Positions 61,101-64,000 of a DNA stretch of 64,000 nucleotides are shown here, piece after piece (position 1 is the stretch's first letter; every line of letters starts with the position of its first letter). Origin of the DNA: Paramacrobiotus metropolitanus (Eukaryota > Tardigrada > Eutardigrada > Parachela > Macrobiotidae); assembly GCF_019649055.1 (NCBI RefSeq), contig NW_026570229.1:2046001-2110000 (forward strand), read 5' to 3'. Position numbers and translations under genes: made by a program. The notes under the pieces are model-generated. The model was not told where the DNA came from. It ran no database searches and saw nothing but the letters and a program-made list of their open reading frames with translations.

Positions 61101-63015
61101 GCATTTTTCCCCGGCCGTTTTACGGTCAAACATATTTTATTTTCTCCATCGCTCGTTATCGCGAGATAATCGTTGTAAAAATTCAGAAAAATAAATGCGT
61201 TAGATAAAAGTTGAATTATTTCTATTTTCCAAAAAAAATCAGCCTCGTGATTTTGATAAGAATTCCTGACGATTTGAAGATGTGTAAATTTCAGTTAATT
61301 TAATTAAATTAGAATTCAGATTTTATATTTATTCCGGTAGTTAAAGGAAAAGAAAAAAAAAAGAAATCAAAAGGTGAAAATATTTCTTAAATAAATAAAT
61401 CTGAGAGATTTTAACTAATGTAAATCGTTGCGAATTTTAATCTTATAATCATTTCGGTAATTATGGAAAAATAATTTGAAGTAAAAATTTTTCTTTATTC
61501 GGAAAAATCGAGATTGTGATGCACAAAAGAATTTCCGACGGTTTCGAAATACATTGATTTAGTTTTTTTATCAAAATGTTAATTTTTTTATTTATTTCGA
61601 TTATTATAAAAATTGTGATTGATGTTGACGTAACCGAATTATCGAATCGAATTATCAGATTATCGAATTATCAGGATTATCGAATTATCAGAGGTTGATC
61701 GAAGGCAGTAAAATGGAAAATTAATGTGTAAAAAATTGACATTTCACGCGGGAAATTCGCTGCGGCTATGCTGGAAGTGATAATTTATTCTTTGGTCTGT
61801 CGGTGTATTATGTACTAATAGTGGACATGTATGTCTATTGGCAGGGTGGTGTATAGCGCCGCGTTCGAGGGCTGCCAGTCCGTGGGCTTCTGCTTCCCGG
61901 CGTACTGGGTGTTCAACAGTCTGCTGATTATGCTGCAAGTCCTGCACTTCATCTGGACCTGGTACATTCTCCGCATCGCCATCAACAGTCTCCGCACCGG
62001 CAAGGTACATTCCGCAACAAGAAATATTTCATTACAATTGCTTATTTATTGAACGATTTGCTTTAATACATATTATTAAAATATTTACTAAAATTAAGTA
62101 CTTTTTTTCTGGACTGGTGCATTCTTGACAGACTTTCCCGGCACTTTGTTGTGCGCAGCATTTTAGGAAAAAATCAACGGTGCAGGCTGTTAATATTACT
62201 GCTTTTAATTATTATTAAAAATGTAAATTTATTTTACCATTGATTTAAAAATAATTATATCGACAAGCAGACAAATGCCTCGGTTTTGTTTGCTCGTTCT
62301 ACAGGGAAACTTGTAGTGTAATGGCTGTGCGCGAATGCTCGCATGCCTTGTTTGGCAGTTACCCCCGGGCGGCGGTTGCATCACATTTGAACAGTAATTA
62401 ATAATCGACAATTTTTTAATTTGAAAAAAGAATGCAAACTTTTTATTATTATTTGATTTTTTTATTAATGGAAGAAAAAATGCAGTGATTTTTATTCCGA
62501 AGGCTTACAACAAAGGATCTTTTAATTGCCAGACTTGACTGCAGATTTAGCTCGGGAAATTAAATTCTGAAACAAAAAGCCAACTCCGATTTTATTTGCA
62601 TTATAAATCCTTTTTTATTTCCAATTTTCTTTATTGTGAATGAATTTTTTATTTACAGACTATTATGCAGCATATTTTATACAATATATTTTTCTGAAGA
62701 TGTCGTACTCAGTCAGAAATATCAGGCAAAAAATGTAGAACGAAAACCCTGATGTAAAAAAAAAGGCAAGATTAATTGTGGCAATGGAAAAACATCAGGA
62801 AAAATGACAGGAAAAATCAGGAAAAAATGACAGGATGTTTTTATGATTTTTTGGTACGGTAGACGGACGACGCCCGCAGTGATACCGACGAGGATCTGGA
62901 GCTGGACGACGCCGGCGACACCACCGCGTCCCTGACCAACAATCACACCGCCGACAAGGGCGGTCGCCCGGCCCGCAACGGCGTGGTCAAGACGAAGGCG
63001 CGGCGGGAAGAATAA
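58137..63015 (+). CDS. Ceramide synthase with homeobox-like segment, 9 exons
   Basis: Acyl-CoA-dependent sphingoid N-acyltransferase of the ER membrane. Exons are 58137-58315, 58377-58506, 59239-59345, 59408-59465, 59539-59682, 60246-60374, 60963-61069, 61845-62004 and 62863-63015. They total 1167 nt (388 aa), all phases matching, close to human CerS5/6. The N-terminus NITKHVNNLLWPEWFWLPEG precedes TM1 and FEKYVCSPIGRSIGISD. Exon 3 encodes the partial homeodomain LTSRQVERWFRQRK. The TLC domain contains the Lag1 motif with catalytic HH (214-215) and DVAD (Asp 242 and 245). AAKLARYANRPRLCDALF and the final TM follow. The acidic C-terminal tail SDTDEDLELDD resembles phosphorylated CerS tails and ends in a basic KTKARREE. 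Introns of 61, 62 and 73 nt alternate with ones of 560-860 nt. Confidence 0.96.
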
Positions 63016-64000
63016 ATAATAAATACAATCGGGAAAAACCGACGGCACTTGTGATTGAATTGGCCTGGAACGGCGTTGATCCGCGGCATGGATGTGTTTC
63101 AGTGTGGATAGATTTGTACTGTTTTCCCCCCATATTTAATCCATTTAACCTGGGCTTTGTGCGCGTTTCTCTGTTTGGGCTAAAAAGCGGTTTGTGTGCG
63201 TTGTTAATTGATTTCTTTCTCTTTTTACAGAGCGGTTTTATCTGGGCGATTTTTTAGCTGATTTTATTTTGATTAATTTGTTTATTTTTAACCTGTTTTC
63301 GGTATGTGGGTGTGTGTGGTGATTTTATGGAGATCTATTGGTTTTTAATTTTGGTTTTACTAATTTTATTCGTCGCCGTTTGGGATGCAGCGGAGTTCGG
63401 TTTATTTTACCTGTGTAACTGAATTTAATAAAAAAAATACACGATGAATGATAATAAAATGTCCGAATATTAAAACGTCAAATCTTGATCGCGAAAAAAA
63501 ATTATTTATACTCGTACAAATTTTTAAATTTTTATTTGTCGCCGTTAGGATGAAGAACAAAACGCACGATAATAAACTGGATGTTAATTTATAATTTACT
63601 GGTTATTTACTGTACATCATTTACTGTACTTTTATTACAGTATTAATTATTATCCTGTTTCTAAAAGAAGATCAATAAAAAACACGGAAAAAACGGAAAT
63701 CTACTTTTCAAGTCATGCAAATTTTTGGAAATATTTATTTGTATAAACTGTTTTATTTGCCGCCGTTGGAATGAAGAACGAAACGGAGATTTGCGGCAAT
63801 TTCATGCATGTGTATTCTGTATAACGAAAATATAAAAGTAAAGAAAAATCACTGAATAATAACCAAAAAATCCGAACAGCAAACTGTGGAGTTTTGAAAA
63901 TTAAAAACAAATAATTTATAGGAACGTTTTTACAAGCTCAGGAAACTAGAGACAGAATATTCCCGTTCAAGGAACAACCACCGGAACATGGTATCCCGTC
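63016..64000. other. 3' flank of the ceramide synthase gene
   Basis: AATAAA motifs occur at the stop codon itself and at 63427-63432, the latter a plausible polyadenylation signal. The rest is AT-rich. Two related pieces, GTCGCCGTTAGGATGAAGAACAAAACG near 63538 and GCCGCCGTTGGAATGAAGAACGAAACG near 63759, suggest another ~220-bp local duplication. No gene is seen. Confidence 0.45.

Noticed and set aside
1-64000. tRNA genes
   Set aside because: No clear pairing of A and B box with an acceptor stem was found by eye on either strand; a tRNA scanner would be decisive.

Overview
The window is nuclear DNA from an invertebrate animal. It holds GC-rich exons split by AT-rich introns with GT-AG junctions, dispersed 5S rRNA genes and decayed transposons. 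The 3' half of the 5S RNA reads much like arthropod 5S, so an ecdysozoan or panarthropod such as a tardigrade is a reasonable guess, but the phylum cannot be fixed from this sequence alone. All gene models below were built by hand from reading frames, splice sites and phase matching.

Region by region: (1) 1-5161 is upstream DNA with no supported coding exon. (2) 5162-19545 (+) is capicua (cic) in 11 coding exons, with the long-form N-terminal domain, a C-clamp-like motif, the ataxin-1-binding core, the HMG box and the C1 domain. (3) 20.9-27.3 kb is convergent intergenic DNA with ten intact 5S rRNA genes in two tandem blocks (4 and 6 copies, ~282-bp period). The blocks are separated by about 3.5 kb that holds two hAT-like MITEs and broken 5S copies. 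(4) 27888-45829 (-) is a plasma-membrane type Na+/H+ exchanger in nine coding exons (998 aa). (5) 45.8-48.9 kb holds a non-LTR retrotransposon 3' remnant and two plus-strand 5S genes. (6) 48952-55648 (+) is a divergent rhodopsin-type GPCR in four exons. Its 4.7-kb first intron contains a ~53-bp minisatellite and, on the opposite strand, an intact gene for a macin-family antimicrobial peptide. (7) 55.6-58.1 kb has two more minus-strand 5S genes and a relic. (8) 58137-63015 (+) is a ceramide synthase with a homeobox-like segment in nine exons (388 aa). (9) The last kilobase is 3' flank.

The genes do not form a functional cluster: a transcription repressor, an ion exchanger, a receptor, a defence peptide and a lipid enzyme lie side by side. 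The main interest lies in the architecture. 5S genes are scattered in both orientations with a shared upstream promoter-like block and two sequence subtypes in a dimeric repeat. A host-defence gene is nested antisense in a receptor intron. Several cic introns contain degenerate local tandem duplications of 140-185 bp, including repeated copies of splice junctions. cic carries one apparent missing base in a C5/G5 homopolymer stretch, most likely an assembly error.
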